DNA of 64,000 nt from positions 124,001 through 188,000 of the forward strand of contig JACKOB010000007.1 in assembly GCA_024234575.1 (NCBI GenBank). The letters run 5' to 3'. Made by a program: the position numbers and the translations under genes. Positions 27,786 through 37,463 of the stretch are shown here, piece after piece; position 1 is the first letter of the stretch; each line of letters begins with the position of its first letter. Source of the stretch: Hahellaceae bacterium. GTDB taxonomy: Bacteria > Pseudomonadota > Gammaproteobacteria > Pseudomonadales > Oleiphilaceae. Below the pieces are notes generated by a model. That model saw nothing but the letters and a program-made list of their open reading frames with translations. It was not told the DNA's origin and searched no databases.

Positions 27786-29363
27786 ATGACCACCTTTCTC
27801 CATTCTTTAATAGAAGATACCGCGAATACTCATCCAAATAACCCCGCTCTTTTTTACAAAGATCAATCGTTAAGTTACCAACAACTCGTCGAAGAAATCA
27901 CCAAAGCCAGCCAGGCACTGCAACAGTGCGGGTTACAACGATTCGAGCGTGTTGCCATCTATACCCCCAAGACCCCTGAAGCGGTTGCCGCCATATTCGG
28001 TACGGCAAAGGCTGGCGGCGTTTTCGTTCCGGTTAACCCGCTGCTTAAGGCGCCACAGGTAAAATATATTCTTGCAGATTGTAATGTGCGTATCCTCATT
28101 ACGCAGTCAATGCGCCTAAACCAGCTTAAAGAAGAACTGTTACATTGCCCTGACCTGCACACGGTTGTGACATTAGATAAACCACCGTTTGATCATGTCG
28201 GTCACGTGCGTGTAATTGAGTGGAACGACTTCATCAAGGCTGACGAGAAGGGCTCTACGCTGATTGGCCCGGTAACGGACGCAGACATGGCTGCCATTCT
28301 TTACACATCTGGAAGCACTGGCAACCCGAAAGGTGTCATTCTGTCTCATCGGAACATGGTAGTTGGGGCGCAAAGTGTTAGCAGCTACCTGCAAAACACG
28401 GCAGAAGACCGCATTTTAGCGGTATTGCCTTTTAGTTTTGATTACGGATTGAGCCAATTAACGACTGCTTTTAATGTCGCGGCCAGCGTCTATTTGATGG
28501 ATTATCTGCTGCCTAATGACATTGTAAAAGCCATCGAAAAACACCAAATAACCGGGCTTGCTGCGGTTCCCCCTTTATGGGCTCAGTTGTGTAAATTGGA
28601 ATGGAAAAACAATGAAGGCCAATCCCTCAGATATTTTACCAACTCTGGCGGTGCCATGCCTGAGGCAACCCTCAAGCGTTTGCGGGAAGTGTTTGAAAAC
28701 GCCAGCCCTTATTTGATGTATGGGTTAACTGAAGCATTCAGAAGCACCTATTTGCCACCGGAGCAAGTGGATATTCGCCCTACCTCCATGGGCAAAGCCA
28801 TTCCTAATGCTGAGATTCGTGTTGTCAGAGAAGACGGTGAAGAGTGCTCACCCCGGGAGCCCGGTGAATTAGTCCATAGTGGCCCGCTGGTGAGTCTTGG
28901 ATACTGGAATGCCATTGAGAAAACAGCCGAACGTTTTAAGAAAACACCCGGTCTTGCGAAAGAGATCACCAACCCTGCGCTGTCTGTCTGGTCGGGTGAT
29001 ACGGTTTATCGCGACGAAGAAGGGTTTCTGTTTTTTGTCGGCCGTAAAGACGACATGATTAAAACCTCTGGCTATCGTGTCAGTCCAACCGAGGTAGAAG
29101 AAACAATCTATGCATCGGGCAAAGTGACAGAAGCGGCCGCGTTGGGTATCCCCCACCCGGATTTGGGTCAGGCGGTGGTGATTTTTGCGACACGCAGTAA
29201 AGGTTACATCGGTGATGGCGCGGATGTGCTTCAGCTTTGTCAAAAGACACTGCCCAACTTTATGGTGCCGAAAAAAATCTGTTTTCTGGAGGCATTACCC
29301 CACAATGCCAACGGAAAAATAGATAGAAAGGCTCTTTTGCAACAAAACAGTGATATGTTTTAA
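27786..29363 (+). CDS. Acyl-CoA ligase (AMP-forming), exosortase A-associated
   Basis: The 525-residue ANL-superfamily enzyme has the P-loop ILYTSGSTGNPKGVILSH, the adenylate-binding MYGLTEAF and the hinge/lysine end NANGKIDRKALL. It activates a carboxylic acid as acyl-adenylate and passes it to CoA or a carrier protein. Sequence and its placement directly before a PLP decarboxylase match the exosortase A-associated ligase family. AGGGAG precedes the ATG. The ACP at 48211-48450 is a plausible acceptor. The true substrate is unknown. Confidence 0.9.
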   Translation: MTTFLHSLIEDTANTHPNNPALFYKDQSLSYQQLVEEITKASQALQQCGLQRFERVAIYTPKTPEAVAAIFGTAKAGGVFVPVNPLLKAPQVKYILADCNVRILITQSMRLNQLKEELLHCPDLHTVVTLDKPPFDHVGHVRVIEWNDFIKADEKGSTLIGPVTDADMAAILYTSGSTGNPKGVILSHRNMVVGAQSVSSYLQNTAEDRILAVLPFSFDYGLSQLTTAFNVAASVYLMDYLLPNDIVKAIEKHQITGLAAVPPLWAQLCKLEWKNNEGQSLRYFTNSGGAMPEATLKRLREVFENASPYLMYGLTEAFRSTYLPPEQVDIRPTSMGKAIPNAEIRVVREDGEECSPREPGELVHSGPLVSLGYWNAIEKTAERFKKTPGLAKEITNPALSVWSGDTVYRDEEGFLFFVGRKDDMIKTSGYRVSPTEVEETIYASGKVTEAAALGIPHPDLGQAVVIFATRSKGYIGDGADVLQLCQKTLPNFMVPKKICFLEALPHNANGKIDRKALLQQNSDMF

Positions 29364-29483
29364 ATACCCAGCTAAATCTTAATGAGTTGGTGTTATGGGG
29401 TTGTTGGCAGAATTTTCAGTAAATTTTTCGCGTTAGTGTCTCACTACAAATTTTAAACAACATTAATACAGGCGATAGTTCGT

Positions 29484-30725
29484 ATGACTCAGGAGAAGAA
29501 AAAAATAGATCATGCTCCAATGGTTTATTTCAACGTACAAGGTTCAGACTTAGTCATAGACAACCGAACCATGTCACAGATCGCCTGTATCGCGGGTCAA
29601 ACCCCTTTTTACGTCTACGACCGTCGCGTCATTCTCGACAAAATACGCCTGTTTCGCGCCCACATCCCAAAACGCATCCACTTGCACTATGCCATGAAAG
29701 CAAATCCCCATCCCGCGCTGGTTAGCTTCGTTGCAGAACATGTAGAAGGGTTGGATATTGCCTCTCAAGGCGAGCTGCCCGTTGCCCTGGCAACCAAAAC
29801 GCATCCCGAAGATATCAGTTTTGCGGGGCCAGGCAAGACAGAAAGAGAGATCAAAGCGGCGATTGCGGCGGGTATTATTCTGAATATCGAATCTCTGACA
29901 GAGCTTGACCGGGCGCTACGCATTGGGACCGAACTGGGGCTGTCACCGCAGTTAGCGGTGCGTGTAAACCCTGATTTTGAGCTGAAGTCATCGGGCATGA
30001 AAATGGGCGGCGGTCCGAAACAATTTGGCATCGATGCCGAAATTGTTCCTCAGGTCATCAAACAAATTGCGGCGTCAAACGCCACCTTCGTCGGGCTGCA
30101 TATATTCTCTGGCTCACAAAACCTCAAACCCGAAGCCATTATTGATGCCCACAATAAAACCTTTGCGCTGGCCGAGAGGTTGGTAAAAGAATCTGGTTGC
30201 TCATTACAAAAACTCAATATCGGTGGTGGGTTTGGCATCCCCTATTTTCCCGGCGAGAGTCATCTTGATCTGCAACCCATCGGTGAAAATCTTGAGCGGC
30301 TTATTCAGCAATATGATGCTGTGTTTAGTAAAACAGAATTAATTATTGAGCTGGGAAGATACCTTGTTGGTGAGTGCGGTCTTTATGTTTCGTCAATCGT
30401 TGATAAAAAAGTTTCCCGTGATCATACCTTTCTGATCACAGATGGGGGCCTGCACCACCATCTTTCAAATTCGGGAAATTTTGGTCAGGTTATACGAAAG
30501 AATTACCCGGTGGTGATCGCCAATAGAATGGGCGCTACAACAACAGAAAACGTGTCCGTTGTTGGGCCGCTGTGCACACCGTTGGATATCCTTGCCGATA
30601 AAATGACACTGCCAGTAGCCGAGATTGGAGACCTTATCGCGGTCTACCAATCAGGCGCATACGGAAAATCAGCAAGCCCGGCAAGATTTCTTAGCCATCC
30701 AGACGTTGTCGAACTCTTTCTATAA
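29484..30725 (+). CDS. PLP-dependent decarboxylase, exosortase A-associated
   Basis: The 413-residue protein has the fold III decarboxylase layout of the ornithine/diaminopimelate family, with the PLP lysine in HYAMKANPHP (Lys72), the phosphate loop LNIGGGFGIPY and the late PLCTPLD (catalytic Cys) motif. It belongs with the decarboxylases that accompany the exosortase A acyl-CoA ligase, 120 bases upstream. It would decarboxylate an amino acid, perhaps to make an amine joined to the acyl group, which is inference. Confidence 0.9.
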   Translation: MTQEKKKIDHAPMVYFNVQGSDLVIDNRTMSQIACIAGQTPFYVYDRRVILDKIRLFRAHIPKRIHLHYAMKANPHPALVSFVAEHVEGLDIASQGELPVALATKTHPEDISFAGPGKTEREIKAAIAAGIILNIESLTELDRALRIGTELGLSPQLAVRVNPDFELKSSGMKMGGGPKQFGIDAEIVPQVIKQIAASNATFVGLHIFSGSQNLKPEAIIDAHNKTFALAERLVKESGCSLQKLNIGGGFGIPYFPGESHLDLQPIGENLERLIQQYDAVFSKTELIIELGRYLVGECGLYVSSIVDKKVSRDHTFLITDGGLHHHLSNSGNFGQVIRKNYPVVIANRMGATTTENVSVVGPLCTPLDILADKMTLPVAEIGDLIAVYQSGAYGKSASPARFLSHPDVVELFL

Positions 30726-30891
30726 CCGGCATCGTTGTATTTTATAACGGACAGTCCCAATTGGTTAATTCTGGGGCAACGGGCTGCGCTTTCCGGGCTA
30801 TATGTTTGCTAATCACCGTATATAGATCATAATTTAAACACTAGCGTAATGAATCATTTCATAACGCGTTTGTTAAACCTTGGTCGTACCA

Positions 30892-31779
30892 ATGAATAGC
30901 GCATGCATGCCGGAAGTGAAAGCCAATAAAAAACAGAAGATGGTACCCATCTTTGCCGGTGGCGGTACGCGCCTGCCCGCCCATATTGGTATTCTAAAAG
31001 CGATAGAAGAACTGAATATTACTTTTGATCATATTGTAGGTGTTTCTGGTGGCAGCATCGTGGGCGCTCTTTATGCGGCAGGCTACACACTCGCAGAAAT
31101 CGAAAAAATTGCCTTAGGAACCCCATTTGCAAAATTCAAAGGCTTTTCACTTATTACGTTATTAAGAGACGGTGGGCTTTGTTCAGGAGACGAGTTTGAA
31201 CACTGGATGGATGAGAAACTGCAAGGATTAACCTTTGGGCATCTTCATCACCATCTACACATTGTCGCCACAGACGTTGCCCAGGGACGGCCGGTTATCT
31301 TTAACCGTGACACGTCACCGGACATGAAGGTTTCGAAAGCTGTCCGGTTTTCAATGTCTATCCCGCTGCTGTTTAGCTTCAAAAAATTTAATGACTATGT
31401 CATGGCCGATGGAAGTATCTTATCAGAAGATGCCTTACACAGAGACTGGGCTGGTGATGGCACGCCGGTACTTTGCTTTCGATTGCGCAGCCAGGCGGTA
31501 CATAAACTTAACGACAAAAAAGCTTATTTTGCCCTAAAGACGTATGCCTCAATGTTGATACGAACATTCATGAATACAGTGTCTCGGGAATATATCAACG
31601 ACAAACTATGGCACAACACGATTATTGTTAACACGGGCAGTATTTCTCCCGTTGACTTCAATCTGACGGATGCCGAAAAGCAAGAACTATTAAAAATGGG
31701 ATATGACACCGCAATATCCCTGATTCCGCACAAAGTAATTCCCTATATTGACCCTTCGGCAGTTTCATCTATGCATTGA
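30892..31779 (+). CDS. Patatin-like phospholipase
   Basis: ATG 30892 gives 295 residues; a TTG four codons earlier or an ATG at 30940 are alternatives, and none has a strong ribosome binding site. The oxyanion loop GGGTRL (23-28), nucleophile elbow GVSGGS (Ser52) and catalytic Asp173 in MADGS form the patatin Ser-Asp dyad. It should hydrolyse acyl esters of membrane lipids. It lies in line with the exosortase-associated ligase and decarboxylase. Confidence 0.88.
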   Translation: MNSACMPEVKANKKQKMVPIFAGGGTRLPAHIGILKAIEELNITFDHIVGVSGGSIVGALYAAGYTLAEIEKIALGTPFAKFKGFSLITLLRDGGLCSGDEFEHWMDEKLQGLTFGHLHHHLHIVATDVAQGRPVIFNRDTSPDMKVSKAVRFSMSIPLLFSFKKFNDYVMADGSILSEDALHRDWAGDGTPVLCFRLRSQAVHKLNDKKAYFALKTYASMLIRTFMNTVSREYINDKLWHNTIIVNTGSISPVDFNLTDAEKQELLKMGYDTAISLIPHKVIPYIDPSAVSSMH

Positions 31780-31913
31780 ACAGGGTTAGAATGCCTCAAG
31801 TTTTGCATAAAATGCCATTCTGTTTTTCCTCATGCGCGACTCAACATTGCACTTCTTTACAGAATGATCATTTGCGGCACAAACATCGGATTAATATTTA
31901 ACTGGAGTAACAC

Positions 31914-34718
31914 ATGATAAGTTCATGCCCGGGAAAGGCTAGCCCAAGTAATAAAAAAAATATGCTGTTTAAAACCATGAAACTTATGATCATCCCCACT
32001 TTTATCACTGCCCTGTCTGCTTGCAGTGGTCAAAAGACCGATCTTGAATACCTTGAATCCGCGAAGAAATATGCCGCGCAGGGAGATTACAAATCACACG
32101 TAATCGAGCTAAAAAATGCACTGCAACAGAACCCGCAAAATGCAGATGCCCGTTATTTACTGGCTGTGGCTTACCTGTCAGAACAACAAGGGGCCGCAGC
32201 GCAGAAAGAACTTGAAAGAGCTATCGAATACGGCATGGCAAGCAGTGATCTTACTGATGAACTCGCCCTCGCTTATTATTATCAGTATAAGTTTGATGAT
32301 CTTTTGCTAAATACAATTGACCATCAAAACCTTAGTGCAGAAGATCAAGCCAAAGTTCTATTTTATCGTGGCATGGCCAATATAAGTTTAAATCGATCAT
32401 CTGATGCAGAAGCAGATTTTGATGCATCAAATAAGCTCGGTAAAACACCATATGGAACGTTGTCCCAAGCTTATCAACTCGCCTTAAACAATGATTTTTC
32501 CCAGGCACACGCGCTGGTAAAAGAGCTGATTACAAAAGATGCAAAGTTTGCAGAGGCACAGATTCTTGCCAGTAAAATTTCAGCTGGCAACAAAGACATC
32601 GAAGCGGCGATAAAATACCTGCAAAATGCGATAGAACTCGAACCAAACCGGCTGCAGTTATATGTCGATATTGCGAAGTTACAGGCCGCGGCGAAGAAAT
32701 ATGACGATGCTGAAAAAAACATCGATATTGTGTTAAGAAATGCAAAATCACACTTACCATCCAATTTATTAAAGGCTTCACTGCGAATGCAGGCCAAAGA
32801 TTGGGAAGGGGCAAAAAAACACGCCGAACAAGCGCTTACTGTTAGCGAGATTAATACACAAGCAAAGTTAATCTCTGGGATGGCTAATTTTTACTTGAAC
32901 AATTGGGAGCTAACGCGTGAGCGTCTTCGCTCCGTAGCGGCAACGTTACCCACCGATCATATCGCCAGACGGATGCTTGCCTATTCGGAGTTCAAGCTTG
33001 GCTACGCGCAAAATGCAGATGATATCCTTGCATCACTAGGCGATTTATCAGTGAAAGACAATCAACTTCTCGCTGGTTTTGGCACAGAGCTGGCAAGAAA
33101 AGGAAAATATGACGAAGCTGTCACCATGTTTGAAAAAGCATCAGCACTCACGCCTGACGATTCCGACACTTTAACACGCTTAGGTATTCTAAAACTGCAG
33201 CAAGAGGATTTGACAGGAATAGAGAACTTGCAGCACGCACTAGAACAAGATGCAAGCGCTATATGGGCACGCGTAGCGTTGGCCAAACAGTATGTAAAGC
33301 AAGGCGATACAGAAAAGGCACTGCAAATCGCGAATGAACTGATTGCGACAGATCCTACGAAATCCGAAGGCTATTTACTGGCCGCCGAGATTTACGGCGC
33401 GACAGGAAATCTTGCTAATGCAGAGGCGATACTTAAAAAGGGGCTGGAAAGCAACAAAAACGAAACAAGCCTCTATTTTAGTTTGTTTAAAGTGAAAGTC
33501 GCGCAAAAGGACTTTACAGCAGCTGAAAACTATAACGCTGAAATTCTTAAAATTGAGCCAACAAATGAAAGGGCTTTACTCAATCTGTATCGGTTAAATA
33601 AACAGTCTGGAAATACAGAAGTTGCTATTTTGAAGATTGAAAATGCCGTAAAAGAAAATCCGGACAGGGATTCTCTAAAGCTATTAAATGGCCTGGTTTT
33701 ATTTGACAGCGGAAAAGACGAGCCTGCGATCGATCAGCTCACAAAAATACAACCAGGCACTGTCGCATTTGGTAAAGCGCAAAACCTGATGACCACAGCT
33801 CTTGCGCGCAAGGGACAATATGACAAAGCACTACCCTATGCGGTGCAATGGGCATCTGCAACACCTGAGCAGTATCAGTCTCATCAGGCTCTTGCTGACC
33901 TACATTTAAAACTCAACGACAAAAAGAGTGCTCTCGCCGCAGTTCAACAGGGCCTTGTTGCCTTACCAGCTAATAAAGAACTCATGCTTCGTGAAATACA
34001 GTTGTTGTTAGCATCTGAAAAAGATGAACAAGCACGGGCAAAAATTGCCAAATATACTGCCAGCCATGGTCAATCAGCAGAACTTGAGTATATTCGTGGA
34101 AACAATGCCGCTGCCAAAGGTAACTACAAAGAAGCTCTGCTGCACTACCAAACACTGCATCAACTGAAACCTAGCAGTCAATCAGTTATCGTTATTGCTG
34201 AGCTTTATGGCAAACTTGGACAAAAAGATAAAGCGATTGCCGAGTTAAAGAAATGGCTCGAAACGCATAAAAATGATCAACCTGTTGGTTTGTACCTGGC
34301 AAATATTAATCTGAGCGGTGATAAATCTCAGGCCATTAGCCAATACCAAACTCTGGTTGCGAGTAACCCGAATAATGTTGTTGCGCTTAATAACCTGGCG
34401 TGGGCTCTTGGCGAGCAAGGCAGTGTCACAGATGCCTTAAAATATGCTGAACAAGCCTATACCCTCAGTCCTAAGGTTGCACCGGTTATTGATACATATG
34501 GGTACCTGCTATTGCTATCCGGAAATATACCGGAAGCGCTCGCCAAGTTGCAGATGGCGCACGACATGCAGCCCAATGAGCCATCAATCTCCTATCATTA
34601 CGCGCTTGCTTTGAAAGAGTCTGGAGATGTTGAGCAGGCCAAACAGATTCTAACTGCCCTCGGTTCGTTAGATTTTCCAGAAAAAGAAAAAGCTACGGCA
34701 CTACTGAAAGCGCTATAG
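31914..34718 (+). CDS. prsT: PEP-CTERM system TPR-repeat lipoprotein PrsT
   Basis: The 934-residue lipoprotein starts at an ATG with GGAG seven bases upstream; later ATGs lack this. The lipobox ALSAC places the lipidated cysteine near residue 37. The rest is tetratricopeptide repeats throughout, with typical NNLAWALGEQG and YHYALALKESGD motifs near the end. This length and repeat plan match PrsT of exosortase A loci, thought to work in envelope polysaccharide or protein handling. It follows the patatin gene and ends at a terminator. Confidence 0.9.
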   Translation: MISSCPGKASPSNKKNMLFKTMKLMIIPTFITALSACSGQKTDLEYLESAKKYAAQGDYKSHVIELKNALQQNPQNADARYLLAVAYLSEQQGAAAQKELERAIEYGMASSDLTDELALAYYYQYKFDDLLLNTIDHQNLSAEDQAKVLFYRGMANISLNRSSDAEADFDASNKLGKTPYGTLSQAYQLALNNDFSQAHALVKELITKDAKFAEAQILASKISAGNKDIEAAIKYLQNAIELEPNRLQLYVDIAKLQAAAKKYDDAEKNIDIVLRNAKSHLPSNLLKASLRMQAKDWEGAKKHAEQALTVSEINTQAKLISGMANFYLNNWELTRERLRSVAATLPTDHIARRMLAYSEFKLGYAQNADDILASLGDLSVKDNQLLAGFGTELARKGKYDEAVTMFEKASALTPDDSDTLTRLGILKLQQEDLTGIENLQHALEQDASAIWARVALAKQYVKQGDTEKALQIANELIATDPTKSEGYLLAAEIYGATGNLANAEAILKKGLESNKNETSLYFSLFKVKVAQKDFTAAENYNAEILKIEPTNERALLNLYRLNKQSGNTEVAILKIENAVKENPDRDSLKLLNGLVLFDSGKDEPAIDQLTKIQPGTVAFGKAQNLMTTALARKGQYDKALPYAVQWASATPEQYQSHQALADLHLKLNDKKSALAAVQQGLVALPANKELMLREIQLLLASEKDEQARAKIAKYTASHGQSAELEYIRGNNAAAKGNYKEALLHYQTLHQLKPSSQSVIVIAELYGKLGQKDKAIAELKKWLETHKNDQPVGLYLANINLSGDKSQAISQYQTLVASNPNNVVALNNLAWALGEQGSVTDALKYAEQAYTLSPKVAPVIDTYGYLLLLSGNIPEALAKLQMAHDMQPNEPSISYHYALALKESGDVEQAKQILTALGSLDFPEKEKATALLKAL

Positions 34719-34726
34719 GTCCTAAC

Positions 34727-34766
34727 ACGAGGATAAGTGCATTCGGCGCCTATCCTCGTTGTTTTT
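34727..34766 (+). terminator. Intrinsic terminator after prsT
   Basis: ACGAGGATA (34727-34735) pairs with TATCCTCGT (34751-34759), followed by TGTTTTT. It lies 8 bases past the prsT stop. Confidence 0.75.
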
Positions 34767-34852
34767 CGGGTAAGCAGCGCATCCTTCCTCTAAGAGTTTT
34801 TTGCTGGCTATACTATTGAGCAACGCCTCACACCTACTTAAAAGGACTTCTT

Positions 34853-37123
34853 ATGTTAACCACAGGGCAGATTTCAAAAATCTTAGTAGATAAAAGCCTG
34901 TTTTTTTTTCTGGCCAGCCTTGCTTTAATCGCGGCGTTGGTAACTGGTGCAGGAAACTTATATTTCGAAAGTGACTATAAAATCTTCTTTGACAAGAATA
35001 ACCCGCAGCTTTTAGAACAGGATGAAATAGAGGACACCTACACAAAGTCCGATAATATTACGCTTGTTGTCTCTACCAGTGCGAAAGATCTGTTTAATGA
35101 AAAAGACCTCAGTACCCTGCTTGATATAACCGATCACGCTTGGACACTACCTTACTCCATCCGCGTAGACTCCTTAACTAACTTCCAAAATACCTATGCA
35201 GAAGGCGACGATTTAGTCGTCGAAAACCTTGTGCCAGATACTCTCAGCAATATCGATTTGGATCAGTTAAAAAAAACGGCACTATCGCAAATTGAACTCG
35301 TAGATTTCGTTCTTTCAGCGGATGCAAAAACCACCTCGATTACAATTTTATTGCAATTACCTGACGATAAATTCGAAAAGGATGCGGCCACCTATAAGGC
35401 GATTTCCGCTGCAAGAGAGCTGATATCGAAAGTAGAAAGTGAACGTCCTGAACTCAAACTATTTCTACTTGGCCAAACCACCGTCAATGTTACCTTTAAT
35501 GAGCTCTCCCAGAGAGATAGCGGGCTTTGGTTTCCCATTATGTTTCTGATCATGGCGGTGCTGTTGATTGTCCTGTTACGATCTGTTTCAGGTATGTTTT
35601 GTACTCTCGTTATTATCGCCACCAGTGTTGCCTCTACACTTGGTACCATGGGCTGGTTTGGCTTACCGTTAAATCAAATTACTGCAGCATTACCTGTCAT
35701 TATTCTAACGCTAGCCGTTTGCGATTGTGTGCATATTTTAAATAACTACTATTTTCACCTGGCCGACAACCAAGATAAGGCGACAGCACTCTCAAATTCC
35801 CTTACAACAAACTTCCAGCCTGTGTTTCTTACAAGTTTTACAACGGTCATCGGATTTTTAAGTATGAACTTTAGTGATACGCCACCGCTGAGGGATTTGG
35901 GTAACTGGGCAGCCGTTGGCGTTACATTTGCCTATATATTTAGTCTAACGGTACTCCCTTTTATTGCCTTAAAGCTTCCAGCGAAAGGCCGCAAACAAGC
36001 GCATAGCGATTGGAGTGATAGATATACTCATTGGCTACTTTCAAATAAAAAATCTTTGCTGATCGGGTTTGTTTTAGTTGTCGTAGGCTTGCTATCTCAA
36101 ATTCCAAAAAATGAACTTAACGACAATACAATAGGCTATTTCAAACAAAGTGTGCCCTTTCGCCAAGCAGCCGATTTTATGCAAGAAAACCTAACCGGGT
36201 TTGATATGTTTAGCTACTCGCTAACTTGCAATGAAACAAATTGCGTCAACGACCCTGCTTTTTTAAACAACGTACAAACTTTTGTTGATTGGTTAGAAAA
36301 GCAGCCCGAAATAGTGCATGTGGTCAGTTACACAGACATCATCAAGCGTCTCAATCGAAATATGCATAACGGTGACGAAAAATTTTACACTATCCCGGAT
36401 ACCCGTGAACTGGCCGCGCAATATCAGCTTCTCTATGAGCTATCTCTACCTTTTGGCCTTGATTTAAACAACATCGTAAACGTCGACAAATCCGCATTAA
36501 AGATATCAGCCATTATTAAAGGGCAAAAAGCGCAGCAATTATTAGAAATTGAAGACCGCGCCGGCGCCTGGTTGCAAGCCAATCATCCTGATTTACATTC
36601 TCATGGCACCGGTATTTCCATTATGTTTGCTCATCTAGGCCAACGAAATATTTATAGTATGATCTCAGGCTCCCTCATCGCGTTGGTTCTAGTGACTTTG
36701 ACGTTGATGATCGCTTTACGCTCAGTTAAATATGGCCTAATTAGCCTTATTCCCAATTCATTGCCAGCTGCAGCCGCTTTTGGTGTTTGGGGGATGTTAA
36801 TGTCAGAGGTAAACGTCGCTGTTGCTGTTGTTTTCTCCTTCACGCTTGGGATTATCGTTGATGACACTGTTCACTTTTTAACCAAGTACCTCCGGGGGAT
36901 AAACGAGTTAGGTAAGAACTCCCTGGAATCCGTGTCTTATGCACTGTCTGTAGTTGGTAAATCAATTGTTATTACAACCGTTGTACTTGCAGCGGGTTTT
37001 TCGGTGCTTGCGTTGTCAGACTTTAACGTTAATGCCTACATGGGCGCGATGGTCGCGTTGACTATTGTTATAGCTCTCGTGCTTGATTTGGTGTTGCTGC
37101 CATTAATCTTAATGAAACGATAA
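34853..37123 (+). CDS. RND/MMPL family exporter
   Basis: The 756-residue inner-membrane protein has two copies of a six-helix module, each after a large periplasmic loop (about residues 35-215 and 430-610). The helices carry VCDCVHILNNYYFH and IVDDTVHFLTKY, the acidic proton-relay motifs of the MMPL/hopanoid-type RND branch. It probably moves a lipid or hydrophobic compound by proton exchange. It is the only gene between terminator-bounded prsT and the PEP-CTERM gene. A run of nine T at 34901-34909 encodes Phe residues near the N-terminus. Confidence 0.88.
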   Translation: MLTTGQISKILVDKSLFFFLASLALIAALVTGAGNLYFESDYKIFFDKNNPQLLEQDEIEDTYTKSDNITLVVSTSAKDLFNEKDLSTLLDITDHAWTLPYSIRVDSLTNFQNTYAEGDDLVVENLVPDTLSNIDLDQLKKTALSQIELVDFVLSADAKTTSITILLQLPDDKFEKDAATYKAISAARELISKVESERPELKLFLLGQTTVNVTFNELSQRDSGLWFPIMFLIMAVLLIVLLRSVSGMFCTLVIIATSVASTLGTMGWFGLPLNQITAALPVIILTLAVCDCVHILNNYYFHLADNQDKATALSNSLTTNFQPVFLTSFTTVIGFLSMNFSDTPPLRDLGNWAAVGVTFAYIFSLTVLPFIALKLPAKGRKQAHSDWSDRYTHWLLSNKKSLLIGFVLVVVGLLSQIPKNELNDNTIGYFKQSVPFRQAADFMQENLTGFDMFSYSLTCNETNCVNDPAFLNNVQTFVDWLEKQPEIVHVVSYTDIIKRLNRNMHNGDEKFYTIPDTRELAAQYQLLYELSLPFGLDLNNIVNVDKSALKISAIIKGQKAQQLLEIEDRAGAWLQANHPDLHSHGTGISIMFAHLGQRNIYSMISGSLIALVLVTLTLMIALRSVKYGLISLIPNSLPAAAAFGVWGMLMSEVNVAVAVVFSFTLGIIVDDTVHFLTKYLRGINELGKNSLESVSYALSVVGKSIVITTVVLAAGFSVLALSDFNVNAYMGAMVALTIVIALVLDLVLLPLILMKR

Positions 37124-37181
37124 CTATAAAATGAACTGATTTATTTAAAAGCTAAGATTTGCAGACACGTTTTCACCATAA

Positions 37182-37376
37182 TTTACATGATATTTTCTAA
37201 CGTTAATGGATAAAAAATAAATATCGCTGCTGTTCCTTATACTATCGTAGTAAAACTATTGCTGAGTATCGAGGCACTAGTAGATTATGTCGAATTATTT
37301 TACATGATGCACTATTGGTTGTTTTCTGCATTGTACAAATAAACAAATAAATATATATATATCAATAACATGTAAA
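37182..37376. promoter_or_regulatory. Three TTTACATG elements upstream of the PEP-CTERM gene
   Basis: TTTACATGAT occurs at 37182-37191 and 37298-37307, and CATGTAAA (the inverse) at 37369-37376. They lie 15 to 209 bases upstream of the sigma-54 promoter, where an enhancer-binding protein such as PrsR would bind. The AT-rich stretch at 37360-37372 (TATCAATAACATG) partly fits an IHF site. This is inference from position and repetition; the 340-base gap holds no gene. Confidence 0.35.
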
Positions 37377-37390
37377 TGTTTGTGTTTTAT

Positions 37391-37405
37391 TGGCACACTA
37401 CTTGC
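37391..37405 (+). promoter_or_regulatory. Sigma-54 promoter of the PEP-CTERM gene
   Basis: TGGCACACTACTTGC fits the -24/-12 consensus (TGGCAC-N5-TTGC) exactly. Transcription would begin near 37416, about 48 bases before the ATG. PrsR, encoded 13 kb upstream, has the matching GAFTGA activator domain. Confidence 0.85.
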
Positions 37406-37463
37406 CTAACCAAAGACACCTAGTAACTAGATGATACAAATAAAACAACCCGAGGTTTTGAAA

